64,000 nt of DNA from the NCBI GenBank assembly GCA_949752735.1, contig OX457037.1, positions 16,076,517 to 16,140,516 of the forward strand, read 5' to 3'. Positions 23,141 through 34,262 of the stretch are shown here, piece after piece. Numbering within the stretch: the first letter of the stretch is position 1; every line of letters starts with the position of its first letter. Source of the DNA: Lumbricus terrestris. Taxonomy: Eukaryota; Annelida; Clitellata; Crassiclitellata; Lumbricidae. The translations under genes and the position numbers were made by a program. The notes below the pieces were generated by a model. It saw only the letters and a program-made list of their open reading frames with translations. It was not told the DNA's origin and made no database searches.

Positions 23141-23491
23141 CAATTAATTAATTTAGATAAAACAATTTGCCATCAGGTAGGCCTACTTGAATATTAACTA
23201 CTGTTACAAAATCAATTAATTAGATAGCTACTCAAGTACTTAATTAATTGCATTTTTAATTTGCTAGTTGATTAGTTCATTAATTACTGAATTAATTAGT
23301 GAACGAGCACTACATTAGAGAAATGATAGATCAGCCAGATGAATCAATGTCCGCACTGCAACAAATGATTAGCTGCAGATCGCATTATTAACAACAGTAC
23401 TGTTACTGCTTAATTTCTCACCCATGAAGACGACAAGATTGCTTAAATTATCAGTTGCAAATTTTTTACGATGACATTTTTTTTATTACAG

Positions 23492-23577
23492 ATAGCAACG
23501 GAAGAGCCAGAGCAAAAGTGATCAAGAATCTAGGAAACGGTGCACCAAACCAGAGCTGGACCTTCGAACTGGTCTAA
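23492..23577 (+). CDS. Ricin-B type lectin, copy 1, last exon C
   Basis: It starts in phase 1 after TTACAG and ends at TAA (23575-23577). It encodes RAKVIKNLG and the third Q-x-W motif, NQSWTFE, with the stop two residues later. Copies 2 and 3 continue past this point. Confidence 0.82.
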
Positions 23578-23654
23578 GTCTCGGACTGTCTGCTTGTACG
23601 GACCCGCGAATTTATTCGGCAGTGCGAGATGCTAATTATAGAATTAGTTTTCGT

Positions 23655-23660
23655 AATAAA
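23655..23660 (+). promoter_or_regulatory. Polyadenylation signal AATAAA, lectin copy 1
   Basis: A canonical AATAAA lies 78 bp after the stop codon of copy 1, giving a short 3' UTR. Confidence 0.6.
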
Positions 23661-24282
23661 AAATAGCACTGCACAATTTTATTATCATAGACGGCTCTTT
23701 GATTTATGTAATTCAGACGATAACGCAAATAAGCAGACTTCGCAAGACTTTGAATTTTTGACCATTATTTGGTAAGCTTATATTTCGACCCTGAGACAGT
23801 TCATAAGAAAACATCTGTATCTATAAGAAAAGATGTGGGTGACTTTGTCCTTTATGCATGCTCACAGTTTTGCAGCTACTGACCTTAAACATTGTACATA
23901 AATAGACTTTCACTCAACTTACCGAGGCGCGCTATTTTCACCTCCTTATTCACTTTAGAACTCCAGATATTAGACATTTTAATTTTCGCCGTGTTATTTA
24001 CGCGATAGCTGTAATTTCGACTCCATTATTTGAATCGCTGTGCAATAATAATTGCACGTTGCTTTTGACGTCATTTTGACGTAATTTTTCGCCAAAGCTT
24101 AGCATGAAACTCGAGCCCTCGCAGCCCAAACGCCCTGGGAAAGATAAATGCCTTAGGGCTTAGGCCAAGGAGTATATACAGTAAGAGGAGCCCCATGCAA
24201 CATGAGTTTAACCAGCAGAATTGGGGAAGACCATCCAAGCAGAGGGGCAGAAAAATATTAATAACCATTTATAAACCCCAAA

Positions 24283-24374
24283 TGGGCGGCGAAGCCGCCC
24301 CACAGGGCGGGTGGAGATGGGTTTGGGGACGAAAAATCGAAATTTCCCGTTCAACGCCGGGTACCCCAGCTAGT
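24283..24374 (+). mobile_element. Possible Helitron 3' end
   Basis: A G/C-rich hairpin (GGGCGGCGAAGCCGCCC, 24283-24299) is followed by AACGCCGGGTACCCCAGCTAGT, shown here split at its CTAG end (24370-24373). The 3' hairpin plus CTAG before T is Helitron-like. The 5' TC end was not found. Confidence 0.4.
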
Positions 24375-24399
24375 TTTTAAGATAAACTGTTGAAGACGA

Positions 24400-25560
24400 T
24401 GCATTTGAAAATATAGATATAATATTATATGTATTATATGCAGGCATTTGTGAATGTATGCACTTTGTACATATAATTAGTAATTGCATATGAATGTCTA
24501 TTATGAAATATTATGTATTATGCATTTTGTGTATGAGTGTTTTGTGTTTATGTATATCTCAGGACACTTAATACAGGTGTATGTCGCCTTTTAAATGCTT
24601 CACAAAGCGCTGCACGTTTAAAAGTCTAGCAATTCTCGGAGATCCCAACGATGGTTTATTTTGGCGCAACATCGATTAATGCCTTGTAGGCTACATTAGG
24701 CCTCGGCTACGTATACGAAGCAACGTATGAACAATGAAATCAATAATAAAGAATTGCGCTTTAAGACATTTTGCAAATGTAGGCTATAAGCCTACTGAAC
24801 GAAGTCGGAAGCAAAAAAGAAGAGAGTGTAATGATACACGAATCGCGCGATGGACTCGATCGGACGTGCAGTAGGTTGGCACGTGCAGAGGACAACCATC
24901 GCTGACACAGAATAGGCTACTCGAAACTGGACCAAAGAGCTGTTCGACAATTGAGTCGCCTTAGGTACGTGCCAGGTACTGTTTTCATTGAGCGCTGATT
25001 AAATTAAATCCTGATTTTTGACCGTGCACGGTTCAAAGATGAAAAAGCTGTTGGATCTCATGAGCGTTATTAATAAGCAGGCCTAATTATTAGACCAACA
25101 GGCCGTTATCTGAAAACTAGCTATCTCGCAATTGACTCTTGCACACCGACCTAGCCGAGTCGCATGGCCAACTGATTCACACAGTTGGCCTATGCTATAC
25201 TGCATTAGACGAAGTTCAATGGTCACTTGCATGGCTTAAGAAAACAAGAAGGAGCACAGGGCAGTCATGAACTTGTTGACAAAATTATCTAAGAGTAGGG
25301 AGAGTGGTTCACTTATGCGTGTTTATGAAAGAGAAACTGGCACAGAAGCCAAAGGGAATGTTTTGCTGACCCGAAATTTTGAGTAGAAAGTGACGTCGGT
25401 TATGCGTACTCAGATGTGTTGCAAAATGACTTTTATGAATAAGTAGTGTACTATCTTCGACGGCTTCTGATATCTCCAGCTGAATACAAGAACTCCACTT
25501 TCCAGCTTGCATGAAATCAGCCAAGAGGTAAAAATTAGGCCTATCATCAGCTGCAAGAGT
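24400..25560. other. Intergenic, between lectin copies 1 and 2
   Basis: No gene recognised. The sequence at 25280-25560 (GAGTAGATTAT-like and CAGCTGAATACAAGAACTC words) resembles 15870-16060, which suggests a repeat ending near a trinucleotide microsatellite in both places (16169 and 25684). Confidence 0.35.
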
Positions 25561-25683
25561 AATTCGAACTAAACGCAGGCTATCATGGTGTGTATTCGCG
25601 CTTTCGTGACACCCTGGATATATTCATTCCAACACCACTTCGACTTTTGATTCGTGGGATGATGGCGAGGGAGGTTGACAGCG

Positions 25684-25712
25684 ATAATGACGATGATGAT
25701 GCTGTGTTGTTG

Positions 25713-25743
<31 letters not shown>

Positions 25744-25776
25744 TGTTTTTGTTGTTGCTGTTGCTGCTGCTGCTTT

Positions 25777-25831
<55 letters not shown>

Positions 25832-25845
25832 GATGATGATGATCA
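25684..25845 (+). repeat. (TGT/TGC)n microsatellite
   Basis: About 160 bp of TGT, TGC and GAT triplets. Poly-Gln and poly-Asn frames here are repeat artefacts. Confidence 0.9.
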
Positions 25846-26188
25846 ATAATTTTACAAAGTACATCTAAGCTGGTTCCCGCGACTTGCGAGAACCAGCTAA
25901 TACACAGGTGCTTAATAAAAACAAAATCAATTGACAAGGTGGCAAGATCCGGAGATCGAGGCAGGCAGACGGTCGGACTGCTAAGGTGGACGATATTTTG
26001 AGTTGAAATGACGAGGGAGGTAAGGAGGAGGGGGAAATCAGGATAGGATTTTGGAAAAGCAATGTTTTTGCCCGATAGCCCTCGGAAATCCCAGATAACC
26101 TCGTGAAACTCTGTAAATGATAGAATGAATTGATTCAAGAGCTGAATGCCTGTATTAAATTTTTCTTCTGTGCTGCATAGAGACAACA

Positions 26189-26245
26189 ATGAGTTCCTCG
26201 TTTCAACCACGGACCACCATTCCGCCGCCGGCCGAAAATAAATCT
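26189..26245 (+). CDS. Ricin-B type lectin, copy 2, first coding exon
   Basis: ATG in the context ACAATGA opens a 57-bp frame of 19 residues (MSSSFQP...PPPAENKS), proline- and serine-rich, ending at donor GTAAGC in phase 0. That phase fits exon A, and the joined copy-2 coding sequence (57+181+114+206 bp) is exactly 186 codons. There is no hydrophobic signal segment. Copy 1 has an alignable but altered version at 18.9 kb. I did not find the copy-3 equivalent. Confidence 0.5.
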
Positions 26246-26706
26246 GTAAGCTATTATTGGTCATTCACATGCATATACAATACATGCAAACTTATAATAT
26301 AATATAAACAGTTTAAACACTATATTATAATTGTATGCACTTACATGTAGCAGTGGGCCGCCGCCATAGTTCGCGTTAGGCATTGGCATACCGGTAGCCT
26401 ACCTATTTGTCCTTGTCCTGCCTTGTGACCTGCCAAAATTCTCTGGAGCTTTTATTATCTTCTTTACTTTAAAAGTTTGAAATAAAACATAATCTTTTCG
26501 TCGCGGAGCAGCGTAAAGGTTGTTTTCCGACTATGCTGCTTGATGCATCAAACTCAAACATTAATTTCTTCAACTTGCTGAGTAACTCTCAGTTCCTATG
26601 CACAATAATTGATTGGCGTATCGTATTTTTGCAAATTCTGATATTTCGTCAGTTATGCTGTCAAGTCTTTGCGACGAAGTGAATGTTGTTCTTATTCATC
26701 TGCCAG

Positions 26707-26887
26707 CCTTATTACATAAAAAGTCAGTTGGACGGGATGGTACTTGATGTTGAATGGGCCAAAACCTCGCCTGGTGCCTTGGTGTCTATGTGGATGCAAG
26801 GCGACTCAGTGGCCCAGTGCTGGTACGACCACCCAGAGACAGGAACAATACGAAGCATGCTGAACGAATATTGCTTGGACATTGAGG
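26707..26887 (+). CDS. Ricin-B type lectin, copy 2, exon A
   Basis: 181 bp, phase 0 to 1, acceptor TGCCAG and donor GTAAGG. It encodes the first trefoil repeat with QCW as its Q-x-W motif and the start of the second (YCLDIEG). It is much closer to copy 3 than to copy 1; both share EWAKTSPGALVSMW and DSVAQCWYDH. The next exon is 6.1 kb away because an LTR element of 5.48 kb lies in the intron. Confidence 0.82.
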
Positions 26888-26974
26888 GTAAGGTATTCAC
26901 TTTGCAATAAAAAAATTTAATTAGAGTCATACTATTTTGAACTGTTGCCTGTCGCTAGTGTTAAATGTGGTTTT

Positions 26975-26975
26975 T

Positions 26976-27015
<40 letters not shown>

Positions 27016-27240
27016 CAGTAGCAGTAGCAGTAGCAGTAGCAGTAGCAGTAGCAGTAGCAGTAGCAGTAGCAGTAGCAGTAGCAGCAGCTCCAGTAGCTGC
27101 AGTAGTTTTAGTAGAAGTGGCAGTAGAAGTAGGTCAAGTGGTAGTAGTAGAAATGGTAGTAGTGCTAGTAGTTGTAGTAGTGGTTGCTGTTGTGGTGGTA
27201 GTAGTTGTAGTAGTTATGATTGCTATGTTGGTTGCTAATC
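26975..27240 (+). repeat. (AGT/AGC)n microsatellite
   Basis: A triplet repeat in the first lectin intron of copy 2, at the same place as the long repeat of copy 1. Confidence 0.85.
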
Positions 27241-27417
27241 TAGTAGTTACTATAGTGGCTGGTCATATTATATTAATTTTGTAAGTCCTACCGCGAGGGT
27301 AGGGAAAGGAGAGGGGAAGCGGGACGGGAGGTCAGAGTAGTTGGATAGTCATTTCAAGTTACAGATGGCATCAATTCCTTAAACATGAATAAATTATCGA
27401 GGAGGACGAGAAGCATG

Positions 27418-27977
27418 TGTCACGACCCTAGCCCGATCTATTGGTTCAGACTTCGGCCGTGACGTTACACAGTGCAGAGGACGTCCGTTTTAGATGATTT
27501 ATTATTAAACAAAACAATAGTAGAGGTTAATCAGAATTATATACACTTGGAGGCTCCTCCGGCAATGTTAAAAGATAGTTCAGACGCCCTAAAATATCTA
27601 CGTTGAACTTCAGTTGCTTCTTGCTGTTCGATATTAAGTCCAATGCGTCTGCCGGGCCTCTCCCCGTTAATGGCCTACATCGTCTTATATATGACGCCGG
27701 CTGCCTTTGATGGCCCTGGGCAGCCGGCGCTAACGGTTCATCGCCCCGTCGGGTGGCGGCCTCAAAGCGTCCGTGTCCAATTCGACCACATCTGGTCGTC
27801 GGCTCTTCGCCGCCACTTCAAAAGGCGTCCCGTGGGGGTCGTGTGTGTCCCTCACGGAGGTGTTGATGGGCTCTCGCCCGTTGTCGGCGAACCCAGCGAC
27901 CTCCTCGCCTCCCGGTGCTGTGCCTGCCGACGGTGGGCTCCGCGACCCCCTCGCATCTAGATGCTGTGACCGTGACA
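27418..27977 (-). repeat. 3' LTR of the non-autonomous element
   Basis: 560 bp. The gag ORF stop (27730) lies within this LTR. Confidence 0.93.
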
Positions 27978-30876
27978 TTACTCCCTCCTCAAAGACGGAG
28001 TCATGGGTTGTCGATCCATTGACGACGTCATCTTCAGCACCACTCGTCCGGTCGACAGCATCGCAGAACATGAAACACAATGCCAACAATGTGTAAACAA
28101 TATGTACATTTATACAGGGTAGGCTCCCCGCCGCGGCTGGTCTCCTTCTAACCCCTCCGTCAAATCCGGGCCCAGACATTGGCTGCAAAATCCGGGCCAA
28201 GCATTGCATTAAGTTATTGCAAATGGACATCAACCAAAAAGTCATGCATTGATATTCGTAAGTACATGAATCACCGACAAAAGCCATAACCCATGGAGAT
28301 TCCTCTTTGATCGGGAGCTGCCAATCGCCGCTCTTAGTATTGAAACAGCTGATGAAGGCTGGAATAGAAGATGTCGTGTATACTGGCACCAAGGCATCAC
28401 ATATGCCCCTTCCATCCGCTAATTGAAGGGGGTTTGTCCCGGGCCCCCCAGATAAACCGTCTTCAACGATGAACGATGCCCAATTGAATCTACATGTAGG
28501 GTTCAATGTCATTGTGCTGTCCAGAGTCCGTCTCAATTCTCTACCGTCTTGTGTCTCAGTCAAGCACAACAGAGGCGGGTTTTGCTCGCCGGCATCGTCG
28601 CCGTGACATGGTAAGCTAATTCCTATGTCCAAGTTATCCTCACTATCTCGATTTAATTTCAAACAGGATTTTAGCGCACTACCTTCGCGCTGTCCTACTG
28701 AAATATCTACATCTGCCACACGATCATTACACAACGGTTGCTCTGTGTTCATGAACGTTGGCTTATCATCATCACCGTTCTCATCATCATGATCATGATC
28801 ATCCTCATCATCCTCACGTCGCTCAACTGCCTTCGTTTCGTCTGCCTTGGCATTAGCACTCATGATGATATCTTCGTCAGTAGGGGTCGCTTGTATACTA
28901 TTGAGATCGTTACCTTGTCCCTCCTCTCTCTCGTCGATGGTCTGGGGTGCTAAGGTGGGAGATGCGTTAATCGCCTGCCCCTCCCCTATCTCCGCGTCTG
29001 CTTCGTTCACACTAGGTGGCAGTACCTTAGAATGCGAGGCTTCTCTGATTACCGCTGTGACGCTCGGTGTCAATATAACAGCCTCATTTAGGTCCTTTAC
29101 CACTGCAAACCAGACGCGTACCCTCGGGTTTATGACTGAAGGTGTCTTATTACAGACGGGCTTCACATCAAGTCGGATAACATTGACCAACTCCGCGTGC
29201 CCGTTCATTCCGGCTAGACGCATTTGCTTGTCGACGGGGAGGTTCAGGTGGTCAATTAAGGACTCCCGGACACAACAAACCTCAGAACCACCATCAATTA
29301 AGGCGTTCTGAACAGATAGGTGTTCGATATCCACATGCACGTAAGACCTTACATGAAATTCTTCTGTTTCAATTAAAGCCATGTAAGCATCTGATGTTTC
29401 CTCCCTGCTGCTTAGCTCCTCCCACGCCTTATCTGCGTCGACATCTGGCGATAAGCCGCTTGATGCAGCCGCCCTCTGGCGGTCGGGTCGAGACGTATCG
29501 CTCCGCTTGGGGGGTTGGAGTGCGCATGCATTCACCCGCGCCAGCTTTGGCTCCTCCCCTTGGGGTTTATTACCCTCGCATTGAATTGCTCTGTGCCCGG
29601 GCAAAAGACATTTATAGCAGAGCCCCTTCCGCCGCGCATCTTCCTTCGCCCGTAGGCCTTCTGCTCTCACCTCGCTCCTGCCTTCTGGGGTTACTGCCCT
29701 TGAGTGAGTGCTAAGACCTGACTGGTTCCCTGATCGACTGGCGCCTGACGCCGTCGGTCCAGACGACCGCAGTGGATCCCCGCTGATCGTGTGCGACGCT
29801 GTATACAGATCGACAGAGCTGGCAAGATCGTTGTGTCTTAGCCAACCGTCTGTCTCCTGTGTGAGAATGAAATCTAGGCATCCCTTAGAAATCTGCTCCT
29901 TTAATCGGTCTGCGCAAAGCAGGCTTACAAGCTCGTCAAATTCATTATCGATTTCTCGACTCCGCAAGTAATACATTAAAGTGTTATGTAACCTTGACAT
30001 ATAAATGGTGTATGTTTCGTCTTGAGATTTACGTAATGTGAGAAACTTGTCCCTTAGGTGTATAGGGCTGATCTTAAATTCCCTGAGCAGGAATTTTTTC
30101 AATCCCTCGTAATCATTTAACTGTGTGTGTTCTAAGCGCGTTGCAACAGCTTTTGCTCGCTCACTTAAGTTAGCTAAGAGAAGTTTCGCCTTCACATCGT
30201 CATCAACTTCGTAGATCTTAAATAAATTGTCCATGTGATCAAAGAATGCCGGGATTTCTGCTGGATCCTGTGGAAATCTCCACAAAACACTCTTCATTAG
30301 CTCCCCGAAATGTTTCGTTCGGCTAGCTAGCGAATGTTTAAATCTCCGATCTTCTTCTCTGAGCAACTGTTCTCTTTCCTCTCTGGCTCTCCTTTCTGTC
30401 CGTTCTGTCTCTCGAATGGCTGCCTCTCTTTCTCTAATCCGTCTTTCATCCTCTCTTGCTTTTCTTTCCTCATCCTCTCGTCTTCTCTGTCGCTCCCTCT
30501 CTTCCTCTCTTGCCCTTCTCTCTTCATCTCTGGCCCTTCTCTCCTCATCCTCTCGTCTTCTCTGGCGTTCCCGCTCTTCCTCCCTTGCCTTTCTCTCTTC
30601 CTCATACTTCCGAACTTCAAATTCAAACTTGAGTCGTTCGATGTCCTGACCTCCTCTCCATTGCAAGGACTCTAGTTCTGGTGAAGTTACCCCACCTTCC
30701 TCGTAATCCTTACATTGCCTCCCGGCCACCTTGGTCGCCCATTCTTCCATTAATTGATGGCGGTCCATCGCAAAGACGATCTCGTCCTCCATGTCGTCCT
30801 TGAGTAGGTACGCTCTTAACTTCTCATCGGACATCTTCTTAATCTGCGCTTGCCTATCGGGTGTGAGACTATCCAT
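27730..30876 (-). CDS. Gag-protease protein with truncated RT
   Basis: About 1048 residues from the ATG at 30876 (MDSLTPDRQ); an upstream in-frame Met at 30954 is possible. Residues about 80-190 are a charged coiled coil rich in EER and REDEER. A gag-like helical region follows, then a CCHC zinc knuckle near 415-430 (CYKCLLPGHRAIQC) and a protease-like DGGSEVCC near 530, where the usual second residue T/S is G. An acidic region of D, H and E runs near 700-725. At 28195-28350 a stretch resembles the RT palm (SGDWQLPIKEES, TYEYQC) but the YxDD box and everything beyond it are gone, and F, G and P positions of the palm motif are altered. The last 80 or so residues are coded by the LTR. Likely role: particle formation for an element copied in trans. 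Confidence 0.85.
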   Translation of the reverse strand: MDSLTPDRQAQIKKMSDEKLRAYLLKDDMEDEIVFAMDRHQLMEEWATKVAGRQCKDYEEGGVTSPELESLQWRGGQDIERLKFEFEVRKYEEERKAREEERERQRRREDEERRARDEERRAREEERERQRRREDEERKAREDERRIREREAAIRETERTERRAREEREQLLREEDRRFKHSLASRTKHFGELMKSVLWRFPQDPAEIPAFFDHMDNLFKIYEVDDDVKAKLLLANLSERAKAVATRLEHTQLNDYEGLKKFLLREFKISPIHLRDKFLTLRKSQDETYTIYMSRLHNTLMYYLRSREIDNEFDELVSLLCADRLKEQISKGCLDFILTQETDGWLRHNDLASSVDLYTASHTISGDPLRSSGPTASGASRSGNQSGLSTHSRAVTPEGRSEVRAEGLRAKEDARRKGLCYKCLLPGHRAIQCEGNKPQGEEPKLARVNACALQPPKRSDTSRPDRQRAAASSGLSPDVDADKAWEELSSREETSDAYMALIETEEFHVRSYVHVDIEHLSVQNALIDGGSEVCCVRESLIDHLNLPVDKQMRLAGMNGHAELVNVIRLDVKPVCNKTPSVINPRVRVWFAVVKDLNEAVILTPSVTAVIREASHSKVLPPSVNEADAEIGEGQAINASPTLAPQTIDEREEGQGNDLNSIQATPTDEDIIMSANAKADETKAVERREDDEDDHDHDDENGDDDKPTFMNTEQPLCNDRVADVDISVGQREGSALKSCLKLNRDSEDNLDIGISLPCHGDDAGEQNPPLLCLTETQDGRELRRTLDSTMTLNPTCRFNWASFIVEDGLSGGPGTNPLQLADGRGICDALVPVYTTSSIPAFISCFNTKSGDWQLPIKEESPWVMAFVGDSCTYEYQCMTFWLMSICNNLMQCLARILQPMSGPGFDGGVRRRPAAAGSLPCINVHIVYTLLALCFMFCDAVDRTSGAEDDVVNGSTTHDSVFEEGVMSRSQHLDARGSRSPPSAGTAPGGEEVAGFADNGREPINTSVRDTHDPHGTPFEVAAKSRRPDVVELDTDALRPPPDGAMNR

Positions 30877-30954
30877 GATAGAAGAGGATAGAGATAGAAA
30901 GCACGTAGGTACGTCAGTAAGTAGATGCAACGCACAATGCACAAAATCCAACAA

Positions 30955-31230
30955 ACCAATCGCTCAATGATGCAATGCGCGAAAGTCAAAAAAAGTCAGT
31001 CGCTGAATGATGCAATGCACCAAAGTCAAAAAGGTCAGTCGCTGAATGATGCAATGCACAAAAGCCACAAAAGTCAGTCACTGAACGATGCAATGCATAG
31101 AAGCCACACAAGTCAGTCACTGAACGATGCAATGCATAGAAGCCACAAAAGTCAGTCACTGAACGATGCAATGCATAGAAGCCACAAAAGTCAGTCACTG
31201 AATGATGCAATGCACAAGAGCCAACAACCC
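30955..31230. repeat. 39-bp tandem repeat in the element leader
   Basis: About seven copies of a 39-bp unit containing GTCAGTCACTGAACGATGCA. The copies in the middle are most alike. Non-coding for gag, it lies between the primer site and the gag start. Confidence 0.9.
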
Positions 31231-31469
31231 AGTAACTAAATGGGGCGCCAAGCAATGCACAAAAACGAGTCAATCAATCACTCTACCGTATCAAAGCAAT
31301 GCATCAATTCAAATCAATATTCAGATGATATTAGAAGAAGTGGTTTTCGCTGCAGCCAACTCTCGGCCCGTGATTGCCACTCCTCTCATGCACAGATAAA
31401 ACCAGCCAACAACGTAAGAGTCCTACCCTTTTGTCTGCCGTCGGCTTGACTTCCGTCTCATGGATTCCA

Positions 31470-32265
31470 GTTGATCCTCCCGATCCTCGGTTGATCGTCC
31501 GCTGTCCGTCCGTCCTCGTTGGCTGACTTCAACTAGGCCGTCAGATCTTCCGCGTCCTCGCTGGCTGTCCGCAGCTTGTCCTTCCGATCCTCGGTTGACC
31601 GTCCGGTGTTCGTCCGTCCTCGTTGGCTGACTGCAACTTGGGCGTTCGATCCTCAGCGTCCTCGCTGGCTGTCCGCTGCTTGTCCTCCCGATTCGATCCT
31701 CGGTTGACCGTCCGCTGTTCGTCCGTCCTCGTTGGCTGACTGCAACTTGGGCGTTCGATCCTCAGCGTCCTCGCTGGCTGTCCGCTGCTTGTCCTCCCGA
31801 TTCGATCCTCGGTTGACCGTCCGCTGTTCGTCCGTCCTCGTTGGCTGACTGCAACTTGGGCGTTCGATCCTCAGCGTCCTCGCTGGCTGTCCGCTGCTTG
31901 TCCTCCCGATTCGATCCTCGGTTGACCGTCCGCTGTTCGTCCGTCCTCGTTGGCTGACTGCAACTTGGGCGTTCGATCCTCAGCGTCCTCGCTGGCTGTC
32001 CGCTGCTTGTCCTCCCGATTCGATCCTCGGTTGACCGTCCGCTGTTCGTCCGTCCTCGTTGGCTGACTGCAACTTGGGCGTTCGATCCTCAGCGTCCTCG
32101 CTGGCTGTCCGCTGCTTGTCCTCCCGATTCGATCCTCGGTTGACCGTCCGCTGTTCGTCCGTCCTCGTTTGCTGACTGCAACTAGGCCGTCCAATCCTCA
32201 GCGTCCTCGCTGGCTGTCCGCAGCTTGTTATCCCAATCCTCTGCGTTGCTTTCTCCGTCCTCGCA
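31470..32265. repeat. 109-bp tandem repeat in the element leader
   Basis: Units of exactly 109 bp begin with ATTCGATCCTCGGTTGACCG at 31691, 31800, 31909, 32018 and 32127. More diverged copies lie to the left (from about 31470) and right. It fills most of the leader downstream of the primer site and may take part in packaging or in driving transcription. Confidence 0.92.
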
Positions 32266-32321
32266 CTGTCCACGTAAGGCTGCTGGTCGCTGACTGTACC
32301 GGCAACTCTTAGTTCAATCTC

Positions 32322-32334
32322 GCTTCTGACACCA
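32322..32334 (-). promoter_or_regulatory. Primer binding site, tRNA-Leu type
   Basis: The minus strand reads TGGTGTCAGAAGC four bases inside the 5' LTR. It is complementary to the CTGACACCA end seen in animal tRNA-Leu, a primer used by several Ty3/gypsy elements. Confidence 0.7.
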
Positions 32335-32338
32335 GTGA

Positions 32339-32898
32339 TGTCACGACCCTAGCCCGATCTATTGGTTCAGACTTCGGCCGTGACGTTACACAGTGCAGAG
32401 GACGTCCGTTTTAGATGATTTATTATTAAACAAAACAATAGTAGAGGTTAATCAGAATTATATACACTTGGAGGCTCCTCCGGCAATGTTAAAAGATAGT
32501 TCAGACGCCCTAAAATATCTACGTTGAACTTCAGTTGCTTCTTGCTGTTCGATATTAAGTCCAATGCGTCTGCCGGGCCTCTCCCCGTTAATGGCCTACA
32601 TCGTCTTATATATGACGCCGGCTGCCTTTGATGGCCCTGGGCAGCCGGCGCTAACGGTTCATCGCCCCGTCGGGTGGCGGCCTCAAAGCGTCCGTGTCCA
32701 ATTCGACCACATCTGGTCGTCGGCTCTTCGCCGCCACTTCAAAAGGCGTCCCGTGGGGGTCGTGTGTGTCCCTCACGGAGGTGTTGATGGGCTCTCGCCC
32801 GTTGTCGGCGAACCCAGCGACCTCCTCGCCTCCCGGTGCTGTGCCTGCCGACGGTGGGCTCCGCGACCCCCTCGCATCTAGATGCTGTGACCGTGACA
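32339..32898 (-). repeat. 5' LTR of the non-autonomous element
   Basis: 560 bp. Reads TGTCACGG... inward from the right and ends ...GTCGTGACA on the minus strand. Identical by eye to 27418-27977. Confidence 0.93.
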
Positions 32899-33028
32899 GC
32901 ATGAGAAGTAGAAGAAACCATAATTATGTAGATTTGATCTAGCCTACACGAGACATGTTGTCGCTAGGCAGGAATTAATGAATTAATCATTTATCGAGCT
33001 TAGGCCTAACCTGTGCTATTTATTGAAG

Positions 33029-33142
33029 GTGGTCGACTTGTTCTGAATCCCTACCAAAAGGGTAAGGAGGACCAACAATGGGAACGTGGTGGCAAAATGA
33101 TTGTTAACCTCATGAACCCCGACTTAGTTCTCGCTATTGCTG
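33029..33142 (+). CDS. Ricin-B type lectin, copy 2, exon B
   Basis: 114 bp, phase 1 to 1, same boundaries as copy 1. It holds the second Q-x-W motif (DQQWERG) and the start of the third repeat (VLAIAG, where copies 1 and 3 have VLDIAG). Confidence 0.8.
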
Positions 33143-33639
33143 GTAAGAAAGCCCAATATCAGAAATCAGTTTGAGATCGATAATCAGTTGGATCATACTA
33201 TGCAATGACATGCATCGTGCAAAGTAGAACATCTTAACTTATGCAAACCATTTTATGGTCTTATGAATTATGATGATTATAAATGTCGACTCCCTTATCT
33301 CCCTTTAGCGAGCTCAGCGATTGTTATACAAATAAAAGGCTGATTGGTTAATTCAATCAACTTGATTAAATTCAATCAACTTGATGGAATTAACTAGTCA
33401 TACATTCAGTCGGGAGACGAGGCGACAGAGAAGAGGGCTTTAGTACGCTTTACTAAGTTATTATGCTTTCATACAGATGTGAAATGACAATTCTTATTAT
33501 TGGTGTGTCTGAAAAGTTTGAACTCTTTGATGGACTTTTACTGTTATTTTCCATTTACAAAATTATCATTGTTCTTTTCTAATTTCAAGAAAACCATAAA
33601 GCATACGTACTTCAATTATAATTTAGCAACTTCAACATA

Positions 33640-34022
33640 TTACACTGATACAATTACGAAATAATTCTTCTCTATGGGCTTTGTGTTGCACTAGCTGCCT
33701 TTGGTCCGACCAATATCGCATCTGATTGCTGCTCTGGTCTCACACTGCATCGTTGGTTGAGCTTTATCGTACCAGCGCAATCTCCGTCCGTCATTGTCGG
33801 GCACTTGACTCCGCGACGAGGGGTTAACTCAAAGTTTTACGGGTTCGCTTAGCTCCTGGGCAACGCCGAGCCTTGTCAATATTATTGTTGCTGGCCCTTC
33901 AGCTGCGCAGGTTAACTGACCAATGGATTTTATAAATCGCTGAATTTTCTTATCCGCAGCTGGGCTGGGAATGCAACTGACCAGGTTTTGAAGAATGAAG
34001 CGCTATAAAGGTCCCTAGTTTG
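33640..34022 (+). mobile_element. LINE fragment in the last intron of lectin copy 2
   Basis: It aligns with 56118-56490 almost throughout and more loosely with 22690-23140. It ends AAGCGCTATAAAGGTCC followed by a (GAAC/GAAT)n tail. Inherited with the gene copy rather than inserted separately. Confidence 0.65.
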
Positions 34023-34262
34023 AACGAACGAACGAATGAACGAACGAATGAACGAATGAATGAATGAATAAATGAATGATTGAATGAATGAATGAACGAA
34101 CGGACGAATGAATGAATGAATGGATAAATGGATGAATGGACGAACGAGCGAACAAATGAATGAATGGATGAATGGACGAACGAACAAATGAATGAACGAA
34201 CGAACGAATAAATGAATGAATGAATGATTGAATGAATGAAGGAAGGAATGAAGGAATGAACG
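34023..34262 (+). repeat. (GAAT/GAAC)n repeat from a LINE tail
   Basis: About 240 bp of GAAT and GAAC tetranucleotides, expanded from the LINE 3' tail. Poly-(HSFI)-like frames are artefacts. Confidence 0.85.

Larger units (their letters stand above)
27418..32898 (-). mobile_element. Non-autonomous LTR retrotransposon (gag-protease with RT relic)
   Basis: 5481 bp on the minus strand with two 560-bp LTRs that I could not tell apart, TG...CA ends and an exact 5-bp target duplication GCATG (27413-27417, 32899-32903). Inside are a primer site, a leader of tandem repeats, and one ORF with gag, zinc knuckle, a protease-like site and about 50 residues of broken reverse transcriptase. Integrase, RNase H and the RT active site are absent. 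Its identical LTRs show it moved recently, so enzymes must have come from another element. It sits in the lectin copy-2 intron, antisense to the gene. Confidence 0.92.

Noticed and set aside
30955..32265. CRISPR-like regular repeats
   Set aside because: Units abut without unique spacers and lie in an LTR retrotransposon leader; the genome is eukaryotic.
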